A stretch of 64,000 nucleotides of DNA from Thiobacillus sp. (lineage in GTDB: Bacteria; Pseudomonadota; Gammaproteobacteria; Burkholderiales; Thiobacillaceae): the NCBI GenBank assembly GCA_019459055.1, contig JAIBEI010000020.1, forward strand, positions 1 to 64,000, in the 5' to 3' direction. Positions 45,960-56,031 of this stretch are shown here, one piece after another. Within the stretch, counting starts at the first letter, position 1, and each line of letters begins with the position of its first letter. The notes under the pieces are model-generated. The model was given only the letters and a program-made list of their open reading frames with translations, was not told where the DNA came from and did no database searches. The position numbers and the translations under genes are program-made.

Positions 45960-46673
45960 TTAAATAGACCATCCCCGCCAGCACAACGCTTTCATGCGCG
46001 CGCAGTAGCCGACCAGATTGACGAGCGCCTTGCCATGCGCCTGGAGTGGATTGCCGTGGGGCTGATCCAGGATGTTGGCAAGAAAAGCATACAGGCTCAT
46101 GTCCAGGCTGCGTGGCTCCGCGCCAAGAAAATAGGGTTTGTCGCCCAGCAGGCCTGCCAGGGCATCCAGAACCGCCTTGCCCCTGGCGTAGGCACCCTGC
46201 GGATCTGCGCGGGTAAGCCCTCTCTGGCCCATCTGCCGCAGCAACATCTGGCGCAACAGGAACAGCACCGGACCACGCATGCCAAAGTGCAGGTATTTCA
46301 CCAGATCCGGCCTAAATACCGCCCAGCCGGCAGGATCGCCCCAGCGCATGTAGGTGACCTGCCAATAGAGCTGTTCCTCCACCAGTTCGCGCACGAAAAA
46401 AGCTGTCGCCCGCTCGGCCTCGCTCAGGCCGGCGTCCAGGTGCACCGGTTCCCGCCTCTCGAAATGGTCGATGATGGCCTCGGAATCGGTAATGCTGCGG
46501 CCATCCTCCACGATGAAGGGGATCTTGCCGGTCGGCGACTTGCGTGGCCCGCTAGGCACCACCTGGTAGGGAATGCCGCGAAACCGCAAATAGGTTTCCA
46601 CCTTCATGCAGAACGGACTGGCATTGGGCAAGCCCCAGAAAGGGCGGAACTGGTGTAGATCAATCATCGGCAT
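45960..46673 (-). CDS. Glutathione S-transferase family protein (metaxin/Fax-like)
   Basis: A 237-aa two-domain GST-fold protein. The thioredoxin-like N-terminal domain has NASPFCMKVETYLRFRGIPY and the cis-Pro region GKIPFIVEDGRSITDSEAIIDHF; an all-helical C-terminal domain follows, with FLGAEPRSLDMSLYAFLANI. This resembles the metaxin/Fax-type bacterial GSTs. The substrate is unknown. Its start overlaps the end of the upstream hydrolase gene by 10 bases, so they form an operon. Confidence 0.85.
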   Translation of the reverse strand: MPMIDLHQFRPFWGLPNASPFCMKVETYLRFRGIPYQVVPSGPRKSPTGKIPFIVEDGRSITDSEAIIDHFERREPVHLDAGLSEAERATAFFVRELVEEQLYWQVTYMRWGDPAGWAVFRPDLVKYLHFGMRGPVLFLLRQMLLRQMGQRGLTRADPQGAYARGKAVLDALAGLLGDKPYFLGAEPRSLDMSLYAFLANILDQPHGNPLQAHGKALVNLVGYCARMKALCWRGWSI

Positions 46674-47596
46674 GGTTCTTTGTACGGGGTGGGCGATTGA
46701 GGTTTCATGGCGTCATCGAGAAAAACAACGACGTCGCCGATCTGGCGCTCCAGATCTTCGTAACGGTCATGGCTCCCCTTCACCAGAAGCAATCTGTCCT
46801 TCCGGTTGCATCGGGCGTGCAATGCGTGTGCTTCCGCTACGGGAACCATCGCGTCCCCGATGCCGTGAACCAGCAGCACCGGGCAGCGTATGCGCCCAAT
46901 GGTGTTGAGTGGCGCGATATCGTCGAAACGATAACCGATCACGTGCTGGACGTAACGCAGGATATACCAGCCGAAAGGGAGATAAGGCACGTGCCGGGTG
47001 GCCAGCAGGCGTCGCATGGCCGTCTCGGGATGCGCAAAGGCGGCGATGCTGACCACGGCCGCCAGATCGCTCCGGCGCGAGGCGGCAAGCATGGCGGCGG
47101 CCGCTCCCACGGAATGGCCGACCACCCCGACCCGTCCGGGATCCACGCCCGGCTGGCATTTGAGCCAGTCCACCGCATGCTCGATATCCTCGGCGAAACG
47201 GGGCATGGAGGAAAAGGTATCCGGGTCGCTTCGCCCATGGCTGCGCGCATCGAAAAGCAGCAGCGCGTAACCGGCACGATGCAGTGGCCCGGCAAGGGAA
47301 AGCATCGTCCCTGCATTGCCTCCCCATCCGTGTATTACTGCCAGCGCGGGCGACGCTCCCGGCGCGGGTGCCGGAATAAGCCAGGCGGAAATCCGTTTTC
47401 CGTTGGCGGTTGGGATTCGCGTTTCCGAATAGGTCAGCCCCATCGTGCCCGGCGTGGACCGCCCCACCACTTTCGGCGCACGCAGGCTCCAGCGAACCAG
47501 TGCGTTGAAAGCCGCGACAGCCAGCCCGAAGCCGGCCACCAGCAGCAAAAAAGTCACGGTGCCGGGCATTTCATTGAAAATGGCCATGATCTGCAT
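46664..47596 (-). CDS. Membrane-anchored alpha/beta hydrolase
   Basis: A 310-aa protein with an N-terminal membrane helix (residues about 12-35). The hydrolase core includes LAVIHGWGGNAGTML, the nucleophile elbow GHSVGA with the catalytic Ser, LLVHGIGDAMVPVAEA with the likely Asp, and GSHDRYEDLE with the likely His. The substrate is unknown. It forms an operon with the GST gene. Confidence 0.82.
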   Translation of the reverse strand: MQIMAIFNEMPGTVTFLLLVAGFGLAVAAFNALVRWSLRAPKVVGRSTPGTMGLTYSETRIPTANGKRISAWLIPAPAPGASPALAVIHGWGGNAGTMLSLAGPLHRAGYALLLFDARSHGRSDPDTFSSMPRFAEDIEHAVDWLKCQPGVDPGRVGVVGHSVGAAAAMLAASRRSDLAAVVSIAAFAHPETAMRRLLATRHVPYLPFGWYILRYVQHVIGYRFDDIAPLNTIGRIRCPVLLVHGIGDAMVPVAEAHALHARCNRKDRLLLVKGSHDRYEDLERQIGDVVVFLDDAMKPQSPTPYKEPCR

Positions 47597-47619
47597 GGCA
47601 TGGGCATTGCGCAGCTTTA

Positions 47620-47904
47620 CTACGCAGCTTTCAAGTCAAGCAAGGCTTCCGGATGCGCAATCGCAACACGAAGCAGCGTTTGCGCCGCACCCGTGGGTTT
47701 GCGGCGGCCTTGCTCCCAGTCTTGAAGGGTGCGGGTAGACACGCCCATCAGGTTGGCCAGCTCGGCTTGCGACATCCCAAGCCGGCTTCGCGCCTCGGCG
47801 ATGGGCGACAGGGCAACCTGGGTTTTCCGGGCACCTTTGCCCGTCTTCATCTGGCGGACGGAGTTCAGTAAATCCTTCTGGAACTGTTCCATTTCCTTAT
47901 CCAT
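47620..47904 (-). CDS. XRE-family antitoxin (HigA/RelB-type helix-turn-helix)
   Basis: A 94-aa DNA-binding protein with a C-terminal XRE helix-turn-helix (SRLGMSQAELANLMGVSTRTLQDWEQGRRKP). It follows directly on a RelE-like toxin sequence, a usual toxin-first order (HigBA-like). The toxin is broken by frameshifts, while this gene is intact. A palindrome upstream of the toxin start is a likely autoregulatory operator. Confidence 0.85.
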   Translation of the reverse strand: MDKEMEQFQKDLLNSVRQMKTGKGARKTQVALSPIAEARSRLGMSQAELANLMGVSTRTLQDWEQGRRKPTGAAQTLLRVAIAHPEALLDLKAA

Positions 47905-48183
47905 GATCAATGGCCTCTCGCAGTTGTTTCAAAAATGACACGGGCAGGTTGTCGAATTTGGCTTTCACGTACACCATCAACAACCACCTCGCCGCTCTCC
48001 AGGCGATTGAAATAAATGACCCGCGCGCCGCCGCGTTGACCTTACGGCACCCGCCTGAACCCGGAATGACATCGCCCGCATCCGGGTTGGCCGCCAGCCA
48101 GTCGATGAATGCGACCCGCTCGAATCCGTCCAGACCTGGGCTGCCGCACGCACGAAAATATCCGTTTCGATGACGGTGTACAT
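47897..48183 (-). pseudogene. Frameshifted RelE/HigB-type toxin
   Basis: The reading starts MYTVIETDIFVRAAAQVW in one frame, continues as FERVAFIDWLAANPDAGDV and IPGSGGCRKV in a second, then ARVIYFNRLESGEV in a third, and ends WLLMVYVKAKFDNLPVSFLK in the second. Joined, these give a near-complete RelE/HigB-type toxin, so at least three frameshifts have inactivated it. It overlaps the start of the antitoxin gene. Confidence 0.82.
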
Positions 48184-48192
48184 TGGACAAGG

Positions 48193-48209
48193 ATACGGCA
48201 GTGCCGTAT
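48193..48209. promoter_or_regulatory. Candidate operator of the toxin-antitoxin locus
   Basis: A 17-bp perfect palindrome (ATACGGC, AGT, GCCGTAT) 10 bp upstream of the toxin pseudogene start, with a further half-site (TACGGC) just beyond. It is a likely binding site for the XRE antitoxin. Confidence 0.55.
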
Positions 48210-48287
48210 TGTACGGCAATATCGAAAAACAATCGCCCCTGGGCAGCAACGTCCACGCTGCCCGCCGCCACCCCGATCCCCGCACAG

Positions 48288-49519
48288 ATGAACAACTCCA
48301 CCGTCAAAACCTACCTGCCCTGGGTCGTGGCCGTGGCGCTGTTCATGGAGGGGCTCGATACCACCATCGTCAACACGGCGGTGCCGGCGATCGCGGAGGG
48401 TCTGCAGGTGACGCCGCTGAGCCTGAAGGCGGTGGTGACCAGCTATATCCTGAGCCTGGCGGTGTGCATTCCGGTGAGCGGCTGGATGGCGGACCGGTTC
48501 GGCACGCGCCGCGTGTTCAGCATCGCGGTCACGATCTTCACCCTGGCCTCGATTCTGTGCGGCCTGGCGCAGAACGCGCCGATGCTGGTGGCGGGGCGCA
48601 TTCTGCAGGGGGTGGGCGCGGCGATGATGATGCCGGTGGGGCGGCTGGCGATCATCCGCACTTTTACCGGGGCGATCCCCGGCGCCCGCTGGATGTCGTC
48701 GGCCTGGTGCTGTTCGGCAGCGGCGCGGCTTTGCTTTCCTGGCTGCTGGAAATCTTCGGCGAGCATCAGATCGACGCGACCTCGGCAGCCCTGCTGCTGT
48801 TGCTGAGCCTCAGCCTGCTGGCTGCGTACTTCCTGCATGCCCGCGAGACGGCCCATCCACTGCTCCGCCTGGCGCTGTTCCGGGTGCGCACGTTTCGCAT
48901 CGCGGTGATGGGCGGCTTCATCACGCGTCTGGGGATGGGTGGCATGCCTTTTCTGCTGCCGCTGCTCTACCAGCTCGGGCTCGGCATGCCCGCCTGGCAG
49001 TCGGGCCTGCTGATGATGCCTGCCGCGGCGGCCGCCATGTTCATGAAGTTCATCTCTTCGCGGGTGCTGGCGCAGTTCGGCTACCGGCGCATCCTGATCG
49101 TGAATACGGTGATGATCGGGGTTGTCGTGTGCCTATTTTCGCTGGTGATCCCGGCGACCCCGATTGGGCTGATCGTGCTGCTGGGGCTGGCGATGGGCTT
49201 CTTCAATTCGCTGCAATACACCAGCATGAATTCGATGGCCTTTGCCGACATCGATGCGCCCGATTCGAGCATGGCCAGCACCATTTCCAGTTCGATGCAG
49301 CAGATGTCGATGAGCTTCGGGCTGGCCTGCGGGTCGCTGGTCGCCGGCTGGTATCTGGGCGACCTGCCGCAAACCGACCGCGTGGCGGTGACGAGCGCGC
49401 TGCACTACGCCTTTCTGACCCTGGGCGGGCTGACGATGCTGTCGTCGCTGTCGTTCTGGTCGCTGCGCCCCGGGGACGGGGAAAGCGTCAGCCGGGGGAG
49501 GGTGCCTGAGGCGGGGTAG
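48288..49519 (+). pseudogene. MFS drug exporter of the DHA2/EmrB type, internally deleted and frameshifted
   Basis: The first part (from ATG 48288) reads WVVAVALFMEGLDTTIVNTA and GWMADRFGTRRVFSI up to GRLAIIRTF, typical of EmrB-like transporters. At about 48665 the frame changes, and the sequence resumes with LDVVGLVLFGSGAALLSWLL and continues to the C-terminus. Compared with full-length relatives, about 75-80 residues (the middle membrane segments) are missing at the junction. A deletion with loss of frame is the simplest explanation, so no functional transporter is expected. Confidence 0.85.
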
Positions 49520-49877
49520 ACGCGAATACGGGGTAAGGCCATGAAGCCTTGATTTTTGGCAACCGCGCCAACGTCGGCGCCGCCCAAGGCAAGACGATCA
49601 AAGCGTATGTCGCATTTCGACGACACACACAACCCGTCCTAACTTTCTGTTTTATCGGATCATTTCTCAAGGCAGCCGGACTGGGCGTCGCCGTCAAGCG
49701 ACATTTGGCGCGGTCCGCTGCCCCGACCCGCTCCGGACAAATTGCTTATCTGCCTGTTTACTAAAGGGATTTTTCTGTTGGCCCGGGTATTGCAGAGCGG
49801 GCCGTGTTGCGGCCATTTATGGCCGCAACCGCGCGATGGCGTTTCTGCAACCCAGCTCACCGAGAGAGTCCATTCCC
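49520..49877. other. Intergenic region before the bactofilin gene
   Basis: 358 bp without a gene I can support. The one clear structure is a perfect palindromic hairpin at 49806-49829 (GTTGCGGCCAT, TT, ATGGCCGCAAC), about 50 bp before the bactofilin start; it may be regulatory or a terminator-like structure. Confidence 0.5.
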
Positions 49878-50501
49878 ATGCTCAAGAACTTTATGCACCC
49901 CGGCAACGTAAAAACCGATTCGAACAGGAGCAGCCCTACGGCGAGCCATTCGACGCACGAATCCGCCAAGCGAGCCGAGCCCGCCAAGCCGGTCGATGCC
50001 CCAAAGGCAGAGGCCTATCCGGAAGCCACAAAGAACGCGCCGAGCGAAGCCGGCAACAAGCTCATCGTTGGACCGAACATCAAGTTGAAGGGCTCTGAAA
50101 TCACCGACTGCGAGATCCTGGTGGTGGAAGGCCGCGTGGAAGCGTCGATGAATAGCCGCGACATTCGCATCGCCGAAGGCGGCGTGTTCTCGGGCAAGGC
50201 CGAAATCGACGTGGCGGAAGTGCGCGGCACCTTCGAAGGCGAGCTGACCGCGCGCAAGCGGCTGGTGATCTACGCCACCGGCAGGGTCTCCGGGACGATC
50301 CGCTACGGCGCACTGATGGTCGAGGAAGGCGGCACCCTGAGCGGCGACGTGGCGACGCTTTCAGCAGGCGCACGCCTGACCAAGGTACCGGAAACGCCCG
50401 CGCAGGCGGCTGAACCGGTTCAAGAAAAGACAGCCGAACTGGAACAGATCCAGTTCGGCTCCACCCTGGCCCGAAGCCAGGGGGGAAAACGTCAGGGCTG
50501 A
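49878..50501 (+). CDS. Bactofilin family cytoskeletal protein
   Basis: A 207-aa protein. A disordered, Ala/Pro/Ser-rich N-terminus (residues about 1-65) is followed by a bactofilin (DUF583) beta-helix domain (about 65-170: KLIVGPNIKLKGSEITDCEILVVEGRVE, then GTFEGELTARKRLVIYATGRVSGTIRY) and a short tail. Bactofilins polymerise without nucleotides and organise cell shape or cell-wall enzymes at the membrane. I chose the ATG at 49878 (MLKNFMHPG). No peptidase partner gene is adjacent. Confidence 0.9.
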   Translation: MLKNFMHPGNVKTDSNRSSPTASHSTHESAKRAEPAKPVDAPKAEAYPEATKNAPSEAGNKLIVGPNIKLKGSEITDCEILVVEGRVEASMNSRDIRIAEGGVFSGKAEIDVAEVRGTFEGELTARKRLVIYATGRVSGTIRYGALMVEEGGTLSGDVATLSAGARLTKVPETPAQAAEPVQEKTAELEQIQFGSTLARSQGGKRQG

Positions 50502-50569
50502 TCGCGGCCTGAATGGGGACTGTCTGCGATAAACGACAGCCCCGCCGACGCGGCCATACCGGATTCAGA

Positions 50570-51748
50570 TCAGGCGTTACACCGCGCCAGCTTGTGCGCC
50601 TGGTCAACGCGTTCCCAGCTGAAGTCCGGCTCGGCCCGCCCAAAATGCCCATACGCGGCCGTCTGCCGATAGATGGGGCGGCGCAGGTCGAGGCTGTCGA
50701 TGATGCCGCGCGGGGTCAGCTTGAAGGTGCTGCGCACCATCGCTTCCAGCTTTTCATCCGGCACGGTCCCGGTGCCGTAGGTTTCGATCAGCAGGGAAAC
50801 CGGCTCGGCCACGCCGATGGCATACGCCAGCTGAACCAGGCAGCGTTTTGCATAGCCCGCTGCGACAAGATTTTTGGCGATGTAGCGCGCCATATACGCC
50901 GCCGAGCGATCGACCTTGGTCGGATCCTTTCCTGAAAACGCGCCGCCTCCATGCGGGCAGGACCCGCCATAGGTGTCGACGATGATCTTGCGGCCGGTGA
51001 GGCCGGTGTCGCCGTTGGGGCCGCCGATTTCGAAGGGGCCGGCTGGATTGACCCACAGCTTGAAGGTCGGGGTGCGCAACGCCATCGGCACCAGGGGGTC
51101 GATGATTTCGCGCGTGATTTCCTGCGTGACCCAGGCGGGGTCGAGATCGCGCTCGATCTGCGTGGAGATGATGACGTTTTCGATACCGGCGACCTGGTGG
51201 CCTTCGTAGGCGACGGTGACCTGGCTTTTGGCGTCGGGGCGCAGCCAGGGCAGGGCGCCGGATTTGCGCAGTTCAGCCTGTTTTTGCACCAGACGATGCG
51301 CCAGCCAGACCGGGTAGGGCATCAGGTCGGGAGTTTCGTCGCAGGCATAGCCGAACATCAGCCCCTGGTCGCCGGCACCGATGTCGCCGCCGGCCAGGGT
51401 GATGCCTTTGTGAATCTGGATCGACTGGTGGTTGAAGCGCACCTGCACTTCGCAGGTGTTGGGGTCGATTCCGGTTTCGGTATCGCGGTAGCCGATGTCG
51501 CGCAGCACCTGACGGGCGATCGCCTCGGCGCGGTCTCGAATCTCGTCGAACAACGCCTTGCGGACGGTTTTGAACTCGCCGGCAATCACCACCAGGTTAT
51601 CGGCCACGAAGGTTTCGCAGGCCACCTTGGCCGCGGGTTCTTCGGCAATGAAAGCATCCAGGATGGCGTCCGAAATCTGGTCGGCGATCTTGTCCGGGTG
51701 GCCTTCGGACACGGATTCGGAGGTAAACAAATGGCGGCGGGGATTCAT
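50570..51748 (-). CDS. metK: S-adenosylmethionine synthase
   Basis: A 392-aa enzyme making SAM from methionine and ATP. It has [20 protein letters not shown] at the N-terminus, [12 protein letters not shown] and [19 protein letters not shown], all signature motifs. The length is normal. It is followed on the minus strand by nothing within 70 bp and is preceded by a methyltransferase gene. Confidence 0.98.
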   Translation of the reverse strand: MNPRRHLFTSESVSEGHPDKIADQISDAILDAFIAEEPAAKVACETFVADNLVVIAGEFKTVRKALFDEIRDRAEAIARQVLRDIGYRDTETGIDPNTCEVQVRFNHQSIQIHKGITLAGGDIGAGDQGLMFGYACDETPDLMPYPVWLAHRLVQKQAELRKSGALPWLRPDAKSQVTVAYEGHQVAGIENVIISTQIERDLDPAWVTQEITREIIDPLVPMALRTPTFKLWVNPAGPFEIGGPNGDTGLTGRKIIVDTYGGSCPHGGGAFSGKDPTKVDRSAAYMARYIAKNLVAAGYAKRCLVQLAYAIGVAEPVSLLIETYGTGTVPDEKLEAMVRSTFKLTPRGIIDSLDLRRPIYRQTAAYGHFGRAEPDFSWERVDQAHKLARCNA

Positions 51749-51783
51749 GGTGCGTTTCCTGAGTGGCGGGGTGCGTTGATGGA

Positions 51784-52917
51784 TTAAAGGTTTCGTGCCG
51801 CGAGCCGCCAGAGCGACGTCACTTCGGCCGCACGCGCGGCGTGGAGCGGATCGGTGGCATCCGAGGCGCGGGGATGCGTGGGTTTGGCGTCCATTCGCCC
51901 CACCACGTTCAAACCCGCAGCGTCGAACGCCGCCAGCAAGGCCTCGCGCGAACGCAGCCCCAGATGCTCGGCCAGGTCGGACAGGATCAGCCAGCCTTCG
52001 CCGCCCGGTTCCAGGTGCGCCGCCAGCCCGTTCAAGAAGCCCAGCAGCATGCGGCTATCCGGGTCGTAGATCGCGCGTTCGATCGGCGAGTTGGCGCGCG
52101 CGGGCAGCCACGGCGGATTACAGACGATGAGCGGCGCGCGCCCTTGCGGAAACAGATCGGCCTCGACAACTTCCACCCGCCCCGCAAGGCCGAGCCGGGC
52201 GATGTTCTGGCGTGCGCACGCCAGGGCGCGCGAGTCCTGGTCGGTGGCGATGACGTGCTTGACCCCTCTCTTGGCAAGCACGGCAGCGAGTACGCCGGTT
52301 CCCGTGCCGATGTCGAAGGCCAGCTTCGATGACGGCAGCGGCGCCTCGGCCACCAGCCCCACGTACTCGCCGCGCACCGGCGAAAACACGCCGTAGTGCG
52401 GGTGGATACGGTCGCCGAGCGCCGGGACTTCGACGCCGTTTTTGCGCCACTCGTGGGCGCCGATCACGCCGAGCAACTCGCGCAGCGAGACCACCGAGGG
52501 CGCCTCGCCCGCACCATAGGCTTCGGCACAGGCCTCTTTCACATTCGGCGCACGGCGCAAGGGGATGCTGAAGTCCGCCTCCAGCGGCACGAGCAGCATG
52601 CCCAGGGTGCGGGCACGCTGCGACTGGGCCTGGCGATGAAAGTTGAAGGCTTCGATCGGCGACGCTGCGGCTTTGCGCGATTTACGGTCGATGCGGCGCG
52701 CGATGGCCTGCAGCAATTGGCGCGCGTTCTGAAAGTCGCCGCGCCACAGCAGCGCGGTGCCCTCGCTCGCCAGACGATAGGCCGCATCGGCCGTGATGCG
52801 GTCGTCCGCGACCATCACGCGCTTGGGCGCTGGCGCGCCGCTCTCGGCGCGCCAGCGGGCGGACCGGGGCTCGTCTGCTTCAGTCCAGTTCACTTCAGAA
52901 ACCATCATGTCAGGCAC
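51784..52917 (-). CDS. Class I SAM-dependent methyltransferase with NPPW motif
   Basis: A 377-aa protein. The C-terminal half is a Rossmann methyltransferase: [19 protein letters not shown] (motif I) and [11 protein letters not shown]. The NPPW motif is typical of HemK/RlmG-like N-methyltransferases of protein glutamine or rRNA. The N-terminal 180 residues are helical and unrecognised. The target is unknown. It is immediately upstream of metK (35 bp) on the same strand, which would link SAM supply with its use. Confidence 0.82.
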   Translation of the reverse strand: MPDMMVSEVNWTEADEPRSARWRAESGAPAPKRVMVADDRITADAAYRLASEGTALLWRGDFQNARQLLQAIARRIDRKSRKAAASPIEAFNFHRQAQSQRARTLGMLLVPLEADFSIPLRRAPNVKEACAEAYGAGEAPSVVSLRELLGVIGAHEWRKNGVEVPALGDRIHPHYGVFSPVRGEYVGLVAEAPLPSSKLAFDIGTGTGVLAAVLAKRGVKHVIATDQDSRALACARQNIARLGLAGRVEVVEADLFPQGRAPLIVCNPPWLPARANSPIERAIYDPDSRMLLGFLNGLAAHLEPGGEGWLILSDLAEHLGLRSREALLAAFDAAGLNVVGRMDAKPTHPRASDATDPLHAARAAEVTSLWRLAARNL

Positions 52918-53020
52918 GGCGGGGATACCACGAATAGGGATGGGAGGCGCCTGGCGTCTGGTTCAAACAGACTTCAGGCAAGGAGAAGTGTTTACGGCGT
53001 TTCGTCGGGCGGACGCGTCA

Positions 53021-53761
53021 TCAGAGCTTCGCGCTGCGCCCGCCGTCCACCGCCAGGATCTGCCCCGTCACGAAGTAGGTGTCCATCGCGAAGAAGCGCA
53101 CCGCCAGCGCGATGTCGTGGGGATCGCCGGCGCGCTTCAGCATGGTGTGCGAGATGATGCGCTGGCGCGAGACTTCATCGAAATTCGCGTCGCCTTCGGG
53201 CCACATGATCGGCCCCGGGGCGATGCCGTTGACGCGCACTTCGGGCGCCAGTTCGCGCGCCAGCGATTTGGTGAGCCCCACCAGGCCGGCCTTGGCGACG
53301 GAATAGACGACGTAGCTTTTCATCGGCCGCTCGGCGTGGATGTCGGTGATGTTGATGATACAGCCGTGGCGCTTCTTGAGTTCGGGGGCGGCGGCCTGCG
53401 ACAGGAACATGGGCGCCTTGAGATTGGTGCCCATGAGGTCGGTCCAGTCCTTTTCGGTGATGTCGCCGACCGGGGTGGGGTAGAAGCTCGACGCATTGTT
53501 GAGCAGGACGTCGAGGCCGCCGAAGGTGGCGACGGTCTGGTGGACCAGGCTGGGCAGGCCGCCGGTGTCGTGCAGGTCGGCCTGGATCAGCGCCACCGAA
53601 TCGGGGCGGATGGCATTCAGTTCATCCTGCAAGGCGCGCGCCTCGGCCACCGAGCTGCGGTAATGGATCATCAGGTTGGCACCGGCCGCGTGCAACAGGC
53701 GCGCCGACGCCGCGCCCACCCGCTTGGCCCCGCCGGTAATCAATACGACTTTGCCTTGCAT
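53021..53761 (-). CDS. Pteridine reductase (FolM-like short-chain dehydrogenase)
   Basis: A 246-aa short-chain dehydrogenase. The NADPH site TGGAKRVG with a conserved Arg (TGX3RXG) is the pteridine-reductase variant, and the catalytic YSVAK motif is in SYVVYSVAKAGLVG. GPIMWPEGD and the C-terminal TGQILAVDGG also fit the family. It reduces dihydropteridines for tetrahydromonapterin or tetrahydrofolate synthesis. It is divergent from the MidA-like gene, 73 bp away. Confidence 0.85.
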   Translation of the reverse strand: MQGKVVLITGGAKRVGAASARLLHAAGANLMIHYRSSVAEARALQDELNAIRPDSVALIQADLHDTGGLPSLVHQTVATFGGLDVLLNNASSFYPTPVGDITEKDWTDLMGTNLKAPMFLSQAAAPELKKRHGCIINITDIHAERPMKSYVVYSVAKAGLVGLTKSLARELAPEVRVNGIAPGPIMWPEGDANFDEVSRQRIISHTMLKRAGDPHDIALAVRFFAMDTYFVTGQILAVDGGRSAKL

Positions 53762-53834
53762 CGGGATTCGCCCTTATAGTCACTCGATTCTGGATTATCC
53801 AGCCATTCCGCATTATCCCTGAACTGCCCGACCC

Positions 53835-54998
53835 ATGCTGCCCGCCCCCACCCCTGATGCCCTTGCCCACAGCCAGCGCGTCGCCGCGCATCTGCGCACG
53901 CTGATCGACGCGGCGGGCGGCTGGATTCCGTTCTCGCGTTACATGGACGCGGCGCTCTATGCGCCCGGCCTCGGCTACTATGCCGCCGGCGCGATGAAGT
54001 TCGGTGCGACGGGCGACTTCGTCACCGCCCCGGAGATGACGCCGCTGTTCGGCCGCACCCTGGCGCACGCGATCGCGCCGGTGCTGGCCGAGCGCTCTAT
54101 CGGGAACAAGCCCGGCGGCGAGGTGCTGGAACTCGGCGCCGGCAGCGGGCGGTTGGCGGCGGATCTGCTGGGCGAGCTGGAACGGCTCGATGCGCTGCCC
54201 GCACGCTATTCGATTCTGGAAGTGAGCGCCGACCTGCGTCAGCGCCAACAGGAAGTCCTTGCGCGCAACTTGCCGCAGCTTGCCGGCCGGGTGCACTGGC
54301 TGGACGCGCTGCCCGCGCATTTCAACGGCGTCATCCTTGGCAACGAGGTGCTCGACGCGCTGCCTGCGGAGCTGGTGCACTGGACGGAAAACGGCCCGCT
54401 TTCACGTGGCGTGATCGTGAAAGGCGGGGCCTTCGCCTGGCAGGACCGCCCCATCGCCGACTCCCTGCTGCGCGCCCGCACAAATGCGCTGGATCTCGCG
54501 CCCGGCTATGTCTCCGAAATCAACCTGGCAGCCGATGCGCTGATCGCCTCGCTCGCGCAATGCCTGGATCGCGGCGTGATCCTGATGATCGACTACGGCT
54601 TCGGGCAGAGCGAGTACTACCACCCGCAGCGCCACATGGGCACGCTGCGCGCGCATTACCGCCACCACGCGCTGGACGATCCGTTCTACCTGCCGGGCTT
54701 GTGCGACCTCACCGCGCATGTCGACTTCAGCGCGGTGGCGCGGGCGGGAACGGCGGCCGGACTGGAGCTTGCAGGCTATACCAGCCAGGCGGGTTTTCTG
54801 CTGAACAGCGGGCTGACCGAACTGCTGATGCAGACGCCGCCCAGCGACGCGGCGGCGTACCTGCCGCAGGCCAATGCGATGCAGCGGCTGGTGTCGCCCG
54901 CCGAGATGGGCGAGCTGTTCAAGGTGATCGCATTGAGCAAGGGCGGCATCGCACCGCTGGCCGGCTTCGCGCGCGGCGACCGCCGGCACAGCCTGTAG
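53835..54998 (+). CDS. MidA/NDUFAF7-family SAM-dependent methyltransferase
   Basis: A 387-aa protein of the DUF185/MidA family, homologous to the mitochondrial complex I assembly methyltransferase NDUFAF7. Conserved features are GWIPFSRYMDAALYAPGLGYY near the start, GDFVTAPEMTPLFGRTLA, the SAM motif EVLELGAGSGRLAADLL and GVILGNEVLDALPAELVHW. The bacterial substrate is not known. It is followed by a REP pair and is convergent with corC. Confidence 0.88.
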   Translation: MLPAPTPDALAHSQRVAAHLRTLIDAAGGWIPFSRYMDAALYAPGLGYYAAGAMKFGATGDFVTAPEMTPLFGRTLAHAIAPVLAERSIGNKPGGEVLELGAGSGRLAADLLGELERLDALPARYSILEVSADLRQRQQEVLARNLPQLAGRVHWLDALPAHFNGVILGNEVLDALPAELVHWTENGPLSRGVIVKGGAFAWQDRPIADSLLRARTNALDLAPGYVSEINLAADALIASLAQCLDRGVILMIDYGFGQSEYYHPQRHMGTLRAHYRHHALDDPFYLPGLCDLTAHVDFSAVARAGTAAGLELAGYTSQAGFLLNSGLTELLMQTPPSDAAAYLPQANAMQRLVSPAEMGELFKVIALSKGGIAPLAGFARGDRRHSL

Positions 54999-55033
54999 CC
55001 TTCCAAGGCGCGATTTTCGTGCCGTAGCGTTAA

Positions 55034-55089
55034 GTAGGGTGCACTCCGTTCACCGATGGATGCCTGAAGGTGCACGGAGTGCACCCTAC
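55034..55089. repeat. REPIN between the MidA-like gene and corC
   Basis: Direct unit 55034-55054 (one stem mismatch) and inverted unit 55069-55089. It is the only REP pair I found outside the first 12.1 kb. Confidence 0.85.
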
Positions 55090-55161
55090 CACCCTGCCCA
55101 GCTACGCAAATAAAAGGTCTGTCGTACCCCGCAGCCCTTGGGGCCTCCGCACTGACAAGGC

Positions 55162-56019
55162 TTACACCAACGGCAGCTGCGCGTTCTCTTCCTGAGGCAA
55201 GCGGGTGACGCGCACGGCGTGCATGCGGCGGCTGTCGGCGCGCAAGATGCTGAACAGGAAGCCGTCGAACTGGACCGACTCGCCGCGCTTGGGCAGGTGG
55301 CCGAAGCGCGAGACGACCAGCCCGCCGACGGTGTCGAATTCCTCATCGGAGAAATGCGCGCCGAGGGTCTGGTTGAAGTCGTCGATTTCGGTGCCGGCCT
55401 TGACGCGGTACACGCCTTCATTTTCGCGGATGATGTTGTCCTCGGTTTCGTCGAAGTCGTATTCGTCCTCGATGTCGCCGACGATCTGCTCCAGCACGTC
55501 CTCGATGGTGACGATGCCCGCGACGCCGCCGTATTCGTCGACGACGATCGCGATGTGGTTGCGGTTGGAGCGGAACTCCTTCAGCAACACGTTGAGCCGC
55601 TTCGATTCGGGAATGAAAACCGCCGGGCGCAGCATGCCGCGGATGTCGCTGTCGGATTCGGCGTAGTGCCGCAGCAGGTCCTTCGCCAGCAGAATCCCGA
55701 TGACGTCGTCGCGGTCCTTGTCGATGACCGGAAAGCGCGAGTGCGCGGTTTCGATGACATGCGGGATGAAGACTTCGGGCGCATCGTTGATGTCGATGAC
55801 GTCCATCTGCGCGCGCGGGATCATGATCTCGCCGACGCGCATTTCGGACACCTGCAGCACGCCCTCGATCATCGCCAGGGCATCGGCATCCATCAGACTG
55901 TTTTCGTAAGCGCCGTGCAGCAATTCGATCAACTGTTCACGGTCTTCAGGTTCGCGCATCAGCCAGTGGGAGATGCGCTCGAGCAAGCTCGGTTTGGGGC
56001 TACTACTGTCGGACTCCAT
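55162..56019 (-). CDS. corC: CorC/YbeX CBS-domain protein
   Basis: A 285-aa cytosolic protein: an N-terminal region, a pair of CBS domains (about 60-190: MIPRAQMDVIDINDAPEVFIPHVI, then VDEYGGVAGIVTIEDVLEQIVGDI) and a C-terminal CorC/HlyC transporter-associated domain (FNQTLGAHFSDEEFDTVGGLV). It is linked to Mg/Co efflux and, through the operon, to ribosome maturation. It is the last gene of miaB-phoH-ybeY-corC; a 12-bp gap separates it from ybeY. Confidence 0.93.
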   Translation of the reverse strand: MESDSSSPKPSLLERISHWLMREPEDREQLIELLHGAYENSLMDADALAMIEGVLQVSEMRVGEIMIPRAQMDVIDINDAPEVFIPHVIETAHSRFPVIDKDRDDVIGILLAKDLLRHYAESDSDIRGMLRPAVFIPESKRLNVLLKEFRSNRNHIAIVVDEYGGVAGIVTIEDVLEQIVGDIEDEYDFDETEDNIIRENEGVYRVKAGTEIDDFNQTLGAHFSDEEFDTVGGLVVSRFGHLPKRGESVQFDGFLFSILRADSRRMHAVRVTRLPQEENAQLPLV

Positions 56020-56031
56020 GGGGGGTAATGG

